In this document: positions 27,001-34,830 of the stretch, in pieces
How positions within the stretch are numbered: position 1 is the stretch's first letter
Layout of the letters: each line of letters starts with the position of its first letter
Assembly (NCBI RefSeq): GCF_021202945.1
Contig: NZ_JAJOYR010000003.1
Coordinates: 234,712 to 298,711 of the forward strand
Length of the DNA: 64,000 bases
Reading direction: 5' to 3'
From: Stenotrophomonas sp. SY1
GTDB lineage: Bacteria > Pseudomonadota > Gammaproteobacteria > Xanthomonadales > Xanthomonadaceae
Translations under genes and position numbers: made by a program
Notes under the pieces: generated by a model
Seen by the model: only the letters and a program-made list of their open reading frames with translations
Told to the model about the DNA's origin: nothing
Databases searched by the model: none

Positions 27001-27858
27001 TTACTCGCCCAGCGCCTTGGCCACGAACGGCGGGCTGACCAGCACGCCGGTGTGCAGCGGGGCGGTGTAGTACAGCGTGTCGAACGGCTTGGCGGCCGAA
27101 TCGGCCTCACGGAAGCCGAAACCGAAACCGGCCTGCTTGCTGGCCACGGTCACCGACCACCAGCCGGTCGGATAGCACGGCTGCGGGAACGGCAGGGTCT
27201 TGAACGACTGGAAGCCGGCCTTGCCCATTTCCGAACGCATGTCCTTGATCAGGTCCAGCAGCGCCAGCGGCGATTCGCTCTGCTGGACCAGCAGGCCGTC
27301 GTCCTTCAGGGCGCGGAAGCAGCTTTCGAAGAACGCCTTGTTGAACAGGCCTTCGGCCGGGCCGACCGGGTCGGTGGAGTCCACGATCACCACGTCCACG
27401 CTGCCCGGGGCGCAGTTGGCCATGTAGGCCACGCCGTCGTCGAACAGCAGCTCGGCGCGCGCGTCACCGTTGGATTCGCACAGCTCCGGGAAGTGCTTCT
27501 CGGCCATGCGGGTGACCTGCTCGTCGATATCGCACTGGGTGGCGCTTTCCACGCCCGGGTGCTTGAGCACTTCACGCAGGGTGCCGCAGTCGCCGCCGCC
27601 GATGATCACCACGCGCTTGGGCGCCGGGTGGGTGAACAGCACCGGGTGGCTGATCATCTCGTGGTAGAAGAAGTTGTCCTTGGTGGTCAGCATCATGGCG
27701 CCGTCGATGACCATCAACTTGCCCCAGTCGGTGCTGTCGTAGATCTCGATCTTCTGGAACGGCGACTGCACTTCCTCCAGCTTGCCGGTGATGCGGAAAC
27801 CGATGGCCGAGCCGGTCGGCTGGAAGTGTTCGATGAACCAGTTTTCGTTGGAGGTCAT
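27001..27858 (-). CDS. speE: Spermidine synthase SpeE
   Basis: 285 residues. It transfers the aminopropyl group from decarboxylated S-adenosylmethionine to putrescine. VVIIGGGDCGTLREVLKH is the nucleotide-binding GGGxG motif, and VVIVDSTDPVGPAEGLF holds the catalytic Asp of the signature D-S-T-D-P. FFYHEMISHPVLF is also family-typical. It is divergent from speA over 238 bp, so the polyamine genes are likely co-regulated. Confidence 0.93.
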   Translation of the reverse strand: MTSNENWFIEHFQPTGSAIGFRITGKLEEVQSPFQKIEIYDSTDWGKLMVIDGAMMLTTKDNFFYHEMISHPVLFTHPAPKRVVIIGGGDCGTLREVLKHPGVESATQCDIDEQVTRMAEKHFPELCESNGDARAELLFDDGVAYMANCAPGSVDVVIVDSTDPVGPAEGLFNKAFFESCFRALKDDGLLVQQSESPLALLDLIKDMRSEMGKAGFQSFKTLPFPQPCYPTGWWSVTVASKQAGFGFGFREADSAAKPFDTLYYTAPLHTGVLVSPPFVAKALGE

Positions 27859-27889
27859 TGCAGGGTTCCTAGCAAGGGGAGTCGATACC

Positions 27890-28022
27890 CTTCTCCCGCC
27901 GGGAGAAGGTGCCCCAGAGGGGCGGATGAGGGTAAGGGCGAAGCCTGTCACAGCCAGGTTTCACGCTTACTCTCACCCCCAACCCCTCTTCCGGGGGGAG
28001 AGGGGAGGTGGCGCGGGCGCGG
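27890..28022. repeat. Palindromic intergenic repeats between speE and speA
   Basis: CTTCTCCCGCCGGGAGAAGG forms a hairpin and is followed by GGTGCCCCAGAGGGGCGGAT. The AGGGGCGGATGAGGG block recurs near 55429 and 59517. A second palindrome, CCCCTCTTCCGGGGGGAGAGG, follows at 27978-28012. These look like REP-type elements placed in the shared promoter region. Confidence 0.6.
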
Positions 28023-28096
28023 ATTGTAACGGACCGGTGCCCCGCTAGCGTTAGAATGCGCGTCCTTTTTATCCACAGCCGAGAGTAGCTACGCCG

Positions 28097-29986
28097 ATGA
28101 GCGATTGGTCCCTCGAACAGGCCCGCAAGACCTATTCGATTCCGCACTGGTCCGATGGTTATTTTGACGTCGATGCCGCCGGGCATGTCGTGGTGCGCCC
28201 TGCCGGCGCGGATGGCGTGACGGTTTCGTTGCCGCAGATCGTCGATTCGGCCCGTGCCGCAGGCGCCAAATTGCCGTTGCTGGTGCGCTTCCCGGACATC
28301 CTGGGCCAGCGCCTGGGCAAGCTGCAGGCGGCTTTCGCCCAGGCCCAGGCCGACTGGGACTACCCGGGCGGCTACACCGCCGTTTACCCGATCAAGGTGA
28401 ACCAGCACCGTGGCGTGGCCGGCACCCTGGCCAGCCACCACGGCGAGGGCTTCGGCCTGGAAGCCGGTTCCAAGCCGGAGCTGATGGCGGTGCTGGCGCT
28501 GAGCCGGCCGGGCGGGCTGATCGTCTGCAACGGCTACAAGGACCGCGAGTACATCCGCCTGGCGCTGATCGGCCGCAAGCTCGGCCTGCAGACCTACATC
28601 GTCATCGAGAAGCCCTCCGAGCTGAAGCTGGTGCTGGAGGAATCCAAGGCGCTGGACGTGAAGCCGGGCATCGGCGTGCGCATGCGCCTGGCTTCGCTGG
28701 GCGCCGGCAAGTGGCAGAACAGCGGTGGTGACAAGGCCAAGTTCGGCCTGTCGCCGCGCCAGCTGCTGGACCTGTGGAAGTCGCTGCGCGACACCGAATA
28801 CGCCGACTGCCTGAACCTGCTGCATTTCCACATGGGCAGCCAGATCAGCAACGTGCGCGACATCGCCAACGGCATGCGCGAGGCCACCCGTTACTTCGTC
28901 GAGCTGTCGCGCCTGGGCGCGAAGATCAGCCACGTCGATGTCGGCGGTGGCCTGGGCATCGACTACGAAGGCACCCGTTCGCGCAGCTACTGCTCGATCA
29001 ACTACGGCCTGAACGCCTACGCCAGCAACATCGTGCAGCCGCTGGCCGAGGCCTGCGAGGAGCACGGGCTGACCCCGCCGCGCATCATCACCGAGTGCGG
29101 CCGTGCGATGACCGCCCACCACGCGGTGCTGATCGCCAATGTGTCCGAAGTGGAGCAGGCCGCCGACGGCCGCATCCCCGAGGCACATGACGACGAGCCG
29201 GCCGCCATCCGCCACCTGCGTGAGATCCATGACGAACTGGATCAGCGCCCGGCGGTGGAGCTGTTCCAGGAGGCGCAGCACTTCCATGCCGAAGGCTTGT
29301 CCGCCTACGCGCTGGGCCAGATCGATCTGCCGCAGCGTGCGCGCATCGACGACCTGTTCTACGCCATTGCCAACGCCGTGCGTGCGCGCCTGAGCTATGA
29401 CGAGAAGAGCCATCGCCCGGCGCTGGATGAACTGAACGATCGCCTGGTCGACAAGTACTTCGTCAACTTCAGCGTGTTCGAGTCGATCCCGGATGCGTGG
29501 GCGATCGACCAGGTGTTCCCGATCGTGCCGATCGAACGCCTGAACGAGCGCCCGGACCGCCGCGGCATCATCGCCGACATGACCTGCGACTCGGACGGCA
29601 TGGTCAAGACCTACGTCGAGAACGAGAGCCTGGACAGCTCGCTGCCGCTGCACTCGTTGCAACATGGTGAGAGCTACCGCATCGGCTTCTTCCTGGTGGG
29701 TGCTTACCAGGAAATTCTCGGCGACATCCACAACCTGTTCGGCGATACCGATGCGGTGGAAGTGGTAACCGATGCCGATGGTTACGTGATCACCCAGCAG
29801 CGTCGTGGCGACACCACCGACGTGATGCTCGATTACGTGGGTTACAGCCTGGCCGATCTGCGTACGTCGTATCGCGAGCGCGTGGCGGCAGCCAATCTGT
29901 CGGCGGAACGCGCGGCGGAACTGGATGCCGCGCTGGAAGCGGGCCTGACCGGTTACACCTACCTGTCCGACGAACCGCTGGGTTGA
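28097..29986 (+). CDS. speA: Biosynthetic arginine decarboxylase SpeA
   Basis: 629 residues, the normal length for the PLP-dependent biosynthetic enzyme. It makes agmatine for putrescine synthesis. The PLP lysine is in TAVYPIKVNQHRGV; LLHFHMGSQISNVRDI and DVGGGLGIDYEG are the barrel motifs; the C-terminal catalytic region has DMTCDSDGMV. Start MSDWSLEQARKTYSIPHWSD is the family N-terminus. It is divergent from speE. Confidence 0.95.
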   Translation: MSDWSLEQARKTYSIPHWSDGYFDVDAAGHVVVRPAGADGVTVSLPQIVDSARAAGAKLPLLVRFPDILGQRLGKLQAAFAQAQADWDYPGGYTAVYPIKVNQHRGVAGTLASHHGEGFGLEAGSKPELMAVLALSRPGGLIVCNGYKDREYIRLALIGRKLGLQTYIVIEKPSELKLVLEESKALDVKPGIGVRMRLASLGAGKWQNSGGDKAKFGLSPRQLLDLWKSLRDTEYADCLNLLHFHMGSQISNVRDIANGMREATRYFVELSRLGAKISHVDVGGGLGIDYEGTRSRSYCSINYGLNAYASNIVQPLAEACEEHGLTPPRIITECGRAMTAHHAVLIANVSEVEQAADGRIPEAHDDEPAAIRHLREIHDELDQRPAVELFQEAQHFHAEGLSAYALGQIDLPQRARIDDLFYAIANAVRARLSYDEKSHRPALDELNDRLVDKYFVNFSVFESIPDAWAIDQVFPIVPIERLNERPDRRGIIADMTCDSDGMVKTYVENESLDSSLPLHSLQHGESYRIGFFLVGAYQEILGDIHNLFGDTDAVEVVTDADGYVITQQRRGDTTDVMLDYVGYSLADLRTSYRERVAAANLSAERAAELDAALEAGLTGYTYLSDEPLG

Positions 29987-30070
29987 GTTCAGCCGGGCCG
30001 CGCGTGCTTGCGCGCGGCGCGGTACGCCTCGAAGTCGCGGATGCGGGTGTTTTTGCTCCGTAGCTGCTCC

Positions 30071-30115
30071 AAAAAACGAAAACGCCACGCAGTCAAACCG
30101 CGTGGCGTTTTCGTT
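30071..30115. terminator. Bidirectional terminator between speA and the PhoQ-like gene
   Basis: AACGAAAACGCCACGC and GCGTGGCGTTTTCGTT form a 16-bp perfect stem (30075-30090 / 30100-30115), with A-rich and T-rich edges serving both converging genes. Confidence 0.85.
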
Positions 30116-30144
30116 GCGCCGACCACGCCAGGCAACACATCAGG

Positions 30145-31470
30145 TCAGCCCAACGGCAACCGCAACCCAGCCTGCAAACCGCTGCCGGTATCCACCAGCA
30201 CCAGTTCGCCGTCGTAGCTCTCCACGATGTCGCCGACGATCGCCAACCCCAGCCCGCTGCTGCCTTCGCGCTGGTCCAGCCGCACGCCCCGTTGCGTCAC
30301 CTTCTGCAACGCAGCCGCGTCCAGGCCGGGTCCATCGTCAACGACATCGACGTGCAGTCGCCCGTCAACGGCGAATGCGGTTATGCGCACCGTCCGTGCA
30401 GCCCAGCGACCGGCGTTGTCGAGCAGATTGCCGAGCATTTCCTCCAGGTCCGCACCGGCACCGGCAAAGTACAACTGCGGGTCGATGTCGTCGGGCAGGT
30501 AGGTGATGCCGCGCTCGCCATGCACGCGTTGCATCAGCCGGCACAGCGATTGGACGACCGGAGCCACCGCGCTGCGCTGGTGCCTGTCAGCGGCCATGCC
30601 AGCAACGAGATAGCGATCGATGCTGGCCTGCATACGACCGCTTTGTTCGCGCAGTGTTTGTCGCCAGTGATGTCCGGGCCCGTCTGCTTCGGCCTGCAGG
30701 ACGCTCAACGGTGCCTTCAGCGCATGCGCCAGGTCCTGCGCGCCGGTGCGCGCGCGGTTGACCATGCGCTGATGATGGGCGAGCAGGGCGTTGAGTTCGT
30801 CGGCCAACGGCGCGACTTCACGGTCAAGATCGTCACCGCTGATCTGCGTGGTTTCGCCACGCCGCACCTGCTCCACGCGACGGCCCAGCGCCCGCAGTGG
30901 TCGCAACCCGAAGTGCACCTGGCTGACCAGCACCGCCAGCCATGCGGCGATCAGCACGGCCATCGCCAATGCAGCACGTTGGCGGAAGCGCGCGACTTCA
31001 TGATCGAGCTGACTGCGGTCGCTGGCGACTGCGAACTGCAGCGGTGCCTGGCTGCGCGGCAACCGCACCTGCTGCACTCGGCCACGTAGTGGCTGTTGCA
31101 GTGGGCCGGTGAAATCCACGCTGTGTACCTGCGCCGGTGCTTGGGTAGCTGGCAGCTTCAGGCTCTGGTCCCACAGCGAACGCGATTGCAGCAGCGGCTC
31201 GTTGTCCGAACTGATCTGCCAGTAACTGCCGGAGAACACCCGCTGGAAGCGCGCATCGTTGGGCTCCTGGCGCAGGGTCAACGTTCCCTTGTCGTCGATC
31301 TCGGCCTGCGCTAGTACGGTCAGTAGGTCCTGCTCCAGCTGTGCGTCCAGGTTGTCACGCGCGGCCTGCTTGAACAGGTGCCCCAGCAACAGACTCGCCA
31401 GCACCGAAACAAGCACCAGCCCCAATCCGCCGGCCAGCAGCAGGCGCGCCCGCAGCGACGGCGCCTTCAT
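30145..31470 (-). CDS. phoQ: Sensor histidine kinase, PhoQ-like
   Basis: 441 residues from MKAPSLRARLLLAGG. Two membrane segments (about 10-30 and 160-180) flank a periplasmic domain. HAMP-like linker, phosphoacceptor His in QDLAHALKAPLSVL, then N-box NLLDNAGRWA, DDGPGL and GSSGLGLAIV of the ATPase domain. The overlapping response-regulator gene (ATGA) makes the pair certain; naming as phoQ rests on similarity to the Xanthomonas/Stenotrophomonas PhoPQ arrangement. Likely signals are Mg2+, cationic peptides or acid, inferred from the family. Confidence 0.82.
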   Translation of the reverse strand: MKAPSLRARLLLAGGLGLVLVSVLASLLLGHLFKQAARDNLDAQLEQDLLTVLAQAEIDDKGTLTLRQEPNDARFQRVFSGSYWQISSDNEPLLQSRSLWDQSLKLPATQAPAQVHSVDFTGPLQQPLRGRVQQVRLPRSQAPLQFAVASDRSQLDHEVARFRQRAALAMAVLIAAWLAVLVSQVHFGLRPLRALGRRVEQVRRGETTQISGDDLDREVAPLADELNALLAHHQRMVNRARTGAQDLAHALKAPLSVLQAEADGPGHHWRQTLREQSGRMQASIDRYLVAGMAADRHQRSAVAPVVQSLCRLMQRVHGERGITYLPDDIDPQLYFAGAGADLEEMLGNLLDNAGRWAARTVRITAFAVDGRLHVDVVDDGPGLDAAALQKVTQRGVRLDQREGSSGLGLAIVGDIVESYDGELVLVDTGSGLQAGLRLPLG

Positions 31471-32132
31471 GTCGGTGCGACCAGGCGCCAACCCTGGCCG
31501 CGCACGGTCTGGATCATGTCCACGCCGATCTTGCGGCGCAGCCGCCCCAACAGCACGTCCAGCGCGTTGGAGTCCGGGTCGTACCCGGCCTCGAAGATCT
31601 GCTCGCCCAACCGCTCGCGGCTGATGACGTTGCCGTTGTGGTGGATGAAGTAGCTGAGCAGTCGAAACTCCTGCGGGCTGAGCGGCAGCGCCTGTCCGTC
31701 CAGCGTGAAGCGGCCGGCGTTGATTTCCAGCTGCAACGGCCCGCAGTGCAGGTTGGGGCTGGCATGGCCGTTGCTGCGGCGAATCAGCGCCCGCAGGCGC
31801 AGGATCAGTTCGTCGGCCTGGAACGGCTTGGTCAGGTAGTCATCGGCTCCGGCATCGAACCCGGCCAGCTTGTCGTGCCAGCGCCCGCGTGCGGTCAGCA
31901 CCAGCACCGGGAAGTCGCGTCCGTTGCCACGCCAGCGCTCGATCACGCTCAGGCCATCCAGCCCCGGCAGGCCCAGATCGACGATGGCCGCCTGCAGTTC
32001 CTCGAGCTGCCCCAGTTCTTCCGCCGCTCGGCCATCAACCACGTGGACCACGACGTAGCCGGCCTGCTCCAGCAACGGCTGCAGGCGCTGGGCCAGCTCC
32101 ACGTCGTCTTCAGCAAGCAGGATCCGCATCAA
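31467..32132 (-). CDS. phoP: Response regulator, PhoP-like (OmpR family)
   Basis: About 220 residues. Receiver domain with the acidic pocket ILLAEDDVELAQRL, phosphoacceptor Asp in AAIVDLGLPGLDGL and Lys in YLTKPFQADEL. OmpR-type winged helix with SPQEFRLLSYFIHH and LDVLLGRLRRKIG. It overlaps the kinase start by 4 bp, and its own start overlaps the stop of the PepSY gene, so the three genes are one translationally coupled operon. Confidence 0.87.
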   Translation of the reverse strand: MMRILLAEDDVELAQRLQPLLEQAGYVVVHVVDGRAAEELGQLEELQAAIVDLGLPGLDGLSVIERWRGNGRDFPVLVLTARGRWHDKLAGFDAGADDYLTKPFQADELILRLRALIRRSNGHASPNLHCGPLQLEINAGRFTLDGQALPLSPQEFRLLSYFIHHNGNVISRERLGEQIFEAGYDPDSNALDVLLGRLRRKIGVDMIQTVRGQGWRLVAPT

Positions 32133-32434
32133 TCGTCCAGTTCGGTCTTCAGCAACTTGCCATTGCGTGCATCGTAATCGAGCTCGATCACGACACCGTC
32201 AGCGCGCAGGATATCCACTTCGTACACGCCGTCATCCAGTTCCACTTCCAGCAGCGTGCCGGGGTGCCGTTGCAGGGCATCACGCACGATGTTTTCCAGC
32301 GGCACGTAGCGACCCTGCTTCAGCGCTTGGCGAGCGGTCTGCTGCGCGGCGTCCTGGCCGTGCGCCCAGACCAGCGGCACATTCAGCAGCAGGAGCAGGC
32401 AGGCCAGGCGCATGACGGGCAGGGAGGAAATCAT
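32129..32434 (-). CDS. PepSY-domain secreted protein
   Basis: 101 residues: signal peptide (MRLACLLLLLNVPLVWAHGQ) and one PepSY domain (TLLEVELDDGVYEVDILRAD). It is first gene of the phoPQ-like operon, with a TGATG overlap. PepSY proteins often modulate proteases or sensor kinases in the periplasm, and position suggests a link to the PhoQ-like sensor. Start at 32434 or the in-frame ATG at 32413 are both possible. Confidence 0.75.
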   Translation of the reverse strand: MISSLPVMRLACLLLLLNVPLVWAHGQDAAQQTARQALKQGRYVPLENIVRDALQRHPGTLLEVELDDGVYEVDILRADGVVIELDYDARNGKLLKTELDD

Positions 32435-32554
32435 GCCGCCAGTAATAGCGCGGTGACCTAACCATTGGCTAACAGCGCCGGCTAAGCCGCTGTTAGACGC
32501 GCGGCGGAGACTGGCTGGGCCGGGATGATCCGGCGACATCCGAGGAAGCCGCCC

Positions 32555-32995
32555 ATGTTGAAGTCATTGATCGCCGCCACTGCCGTCGGTCTGGTGCTGA
32601 GCGTTCCGGCACATGCGCAGAACAAGGCGCTGGGCATGGCCGACGTCGAGCAGAAGCTGCGTGCTGCCGGCTACACCCAGATTCATGAGATCGAGAAGGA
32701 CGACGGCCTGTGGGAAGCCGACGTATCGCGCGCCGATGGCCGCTTTGCCGAGGTCTGGGTAGACCCGGCAACTGGTGAGATCTTCGACGAACACGATGGC
32801 CGCGCGCTGCTGGACAGCCCGCAGGTCCTCGCCCGCGCCGCCGCTGCGGGCCTGCGCGACATTCACTCGCTGGAGCGCGATGGCGCTGTCTGGAGCCTGG
32901 AGGCACGCAACGCCCGCAACCAGCGCGTGGAAGTGCGTCTCAGTGGCTACGATGGCCGCATCCTGCATAGCGAACGCGATGGTTGGCTGGACTGA
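32555..32995 (+). CDS. PepSY-domain secreted protein, two repeats
   Basis: 146 residues: signal peptide with cleavage after VPAHAQ, then two PepSY-like units (VEQKLRAAGYTQIHEIEKDD and ARAAAAGLRDIHSLERDGAV). It is divergent from the PepSY-phoP-phoQ operon with a 120-bp shared promoter region and probably a target of it. ATG 32555 is preceded by a GAGGAAG ribosome site. Confidence 0.8.
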   Translation: MLKSLIAATAVGLVLSVPAHAQNKALGMADVEQKLRAAGYTQIHEIEKDDGLWEADVSRADGRFAEVWVDPATGEIFDEHDGRALLDSPQVLARAAAAGLRDIHSLERDGAVWSLEARNARNQRVEVRLSGYDGRILHSERDGWLD

Positions 32996-33084
32996 TGAAA
33001 GAACAGACGGAGCAGCCGTGTCGGGCTGCTCCGCATGGGGCGCTGGGCTGGAGGTCGGATCGCGAGGCCTGCAGGACACCTCCC

Positions 33085-33189
33085 TCAGTTCCCGGACTGA
33101 TCTCCGTCGCGGTGCGCCTTGTCCAGGTAGGTGAGCAACCCTGCCAACGCAAATCCGTAAACCACGATCCCGCCGATGATCTTGAACAT
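33085..33189 (-). CDS. 34-aa small membrane protein
   Basis: Sequence starts MFKIIGGIVVYGFALAGLL and ends in a charged tail (DKAHRDGDQSGN). It has a single hydrophobic helix and an excellent AAGGAGG ribosome site six bases before the ATG. It is too short to be called by length filters. Looks like a bona fide small transmembrane protein; partner unknown. It is convergent with the two-repeat PepSY gene. Confidence 0.6.
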   Translation of the reverse strand: MFKIIGGIVVYGFALAGLLTYLDKAHRDGDQSGN

Positions 33190-33351
33190 TCCGGCCTCCT
33201 TTTGGCCTTGATACCGCCGCCCATCGCATTGATGCGGCGTCGGAATGATGTTGCAGACGGTGGACGACAGGGCGCGTCGTCGGTGAGTTGTCGATGCAGC
33301 CGAAGGGCGCAGGAGCGTGTCATCTCCCAGGTTGCGCTCGTTCGTCTGTCG

Positions 33352-33750
33352 TCAGTTGGATGCGGCGGGCGGGCTGGTCGTGGTGCTGGTCGCGGCGGCC
33401 TGTTCTGCATCGATCACCGGCAGCTGCAGGGCCAGGAAGTTGGTTGCCACCAGTGCATTGACCAGGATGTAGCTGCACATTGCCGCGCTGAGCCAGGCAT
33501 TGGTGAACAGAGCGCTCAACAACGCAAGCGTGGAAAGCACGACCGTGATGATGAAATTGGCACCGATTGCCTGCCGTGAACGGGCCAGCGCCGTGGCCTG
33601 GCGCCACCAGAAGCCGGGCTTGTAGCGGCGCCCCTTGGCGATGCCGAGGTTGTAGCGCTGGACGTTGATGCCGCGGATGAAGGCGTACAACTGGACGGGA
33701 ACAACTACAAGAAAATTGAAGGCAACAAGCAGAACGAAAAGCGCATCCAT
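33352..33750 (-). CDS. Small membrane protein under the shared palindrome
   Basis: 132 residues with three hydrophobic stretches (LFVLLVAFNFLVVVPVQLYAF, ANFIITVVLSTLALLSALF, AAMCSYILVNALVATNFLAL) and a basic loop between the first two. No family recognised. The palindrome GCGACA-N5-TGTCGC lies 61 bp upstream and is the same as that before the WYL regulator, so it probably belongs to the same regulon as the three genes to its right. Confidence 0.6.
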   Translation of the reverse strand: MDALFVLLVAFNFLVVVPVQLYAFIRGINVQRYNLGIAKGRRYKPGFWWRQATALARSRQAIGANFIITVVLSTLALLSALFTNAWLSAAMCSYILVNALVATNFLALQLPVIDAEQAAATSTTTSPPAASN

Positions 33751-33810
33751 GGTCTCACTCCACATCATGGGCGACCGGGATGGTCGCTGTGAGGTGATGG
33801 TGGTGAGGCA

Positions 33811-33829
33811 GGGCGACATTTCGTGTCGC
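33811..33829. promoter_or_regulatory. Candidate WYL-regulator operator, copy 2
   Basis: GCGACA-TTTCG-TGTCGC, preceded by GG. Same half-sites and same 5-bp spacing as 37584-37604. Located 61 bp before the small membrane protein gene. Confidence 0.6.
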
Positions 33830-33854
33830 ATCGGCCGATGCGTTTGCCGCTGAT

Positions 33855-33874
33855 GCCCGCCTTGGTTGGCGGGC
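33855..33874 (-). terminator. Hairpin after the coiled-coil protein gene
   Basis: GCCCGCC-TTGGTT-GGCGGGC lies 40 bp past the stop of the coiled-coil gene on the minus strand. It lacks a clear T-run, but its position fits the end of the WYL operon. Confidence 0.5.
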
Positions 33875-33913
33875 GTTGTCGATTGAACTGCGGAGCGGAC
33901 TTTGCCTGCGGAC

Positions 33914-34801
33914 TCAGCGCAGGAACACCTGCCAGGTGATCGCCGACAACCAGCCAAAGGCAATGACCAGCAGTGCCGTCGCCGTGTTCCGCCAGCTGCG
34001 TTGCGCCTTGGCAAGTGCATCGATGCGGACATCGGCCGCTGCCTGCTGTGCCTTGATTGCCTGCTCGATCAATGCCAAGCCGCGCTCCTGCGTGGCAAGT
34101 GCGGAGGCATGGGTATCCATGGCGGCGTCACGTGCCATGTCGCGCGCATGCTTCTCGCCGAGCTGAGTTTCCAGGAGCGAAATTGCCTCGTTCTGCCGGG
34201 TATCCAGCATGTCCTTGGCGTCGGCCCTGTGGCTCAGGTCCGCCAGCGTTGCATCCCGCACGGCATCCTGCTGCACCTCGCCGTCCAGCCGCTGGAGCAC
34301 GTGCAGGATGCTTTCCGCGTTGTGTTCGATGCGGTCCTGGGTGTGCCTGGATGCGTCGAGAATCCCCGAGATGATGTCGGTAGCGGTTTCGGCGAGGCTG
34401 CGTCCTTCTTCGCCCAGCTGGGTGATGTTTCCATTCGCGTCCCTGAAACCGTGCTCGATGCCGTTGCGCATCTCGTCCATCAGGACCACCAGGCCTGCAT
34501 AGCTGAGCATGTTCAAGCGGATGGTTTCCTGGATCAGATCCACCATGCGCTTGTTGATGGTGTTCTGGATCCTGGCGATCTCGGTCATGTCCTTTGACGC
34601 GCTCGACCTCATCCGCTTGAGGAATCCACGGCTCTCGATCTCGCGGGAAATCGCATTGGACTGCTGGATCTCCGCTTCCAGCGATTCGATCTCCTTGAAG
34701 AACTGCTGCGCCACGGATTTGGCTTTGAGCGAATCCGGCGTCAGGGCGATGGCCGTGTTCGTTGCGTGGGCAGGGGCTTGCTGGTGGGTAGTGGTCATCA
34801 C
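33914..34801 (-). CDS. Coiled-coil protein with C-terminal membrane anchor
   Basis: 295 residues. Nearly the whole protein is heptad-rich helix (QFFKEIESLEAEIQQSNAIS, IQNTINKRMVDLIQETIRLN, LIEQAIKAQQAAADVRIDAL). It ends in one membrane helix (NTATALLVIAFGWLSAITW) and a short basic tail, so it is tail-anchored. No family recognised. It follows the HNH-like gene by 29 bp, third in the WYL operon. GC is a little lower than in the flanking core genes. Confidence 0.65.
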   Translation of the reverse strand: MMTTTHQQAPAHATNTAIALTPDSLKAKSVAQQFFKEIESLEAEIQQSNAISREIESRGFLKRMRSSASKDMTEIARIQNTINKRMVDLIQETIRLNMLSYAGLVVLMDEMRNGIEHGFRDANGNITQLGEEGRSLAETATDIISGILDASRHTQDRIEHNAESILHVLQRLDGEVQQDAVRDATLADLSHRADAKDMLDTRQNEAISLLETQLGEKHARDMARDAAMDTHASALATQERGLALIEQAIKAQQAAADVRIDALAKAQRSWRNTATALLVIAFGWLSAITWQVFLR

Positions 34802-34830
34802 GGTGATCGCAGGCAGTTTTATGGTGGTGA

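Noticed and set aside
27869..30088. 739-codon open frame on the minus strand
   Set aside because: It is antisense to speA, whose motifs are complete. High-GC third positions keep the opposite frame open.
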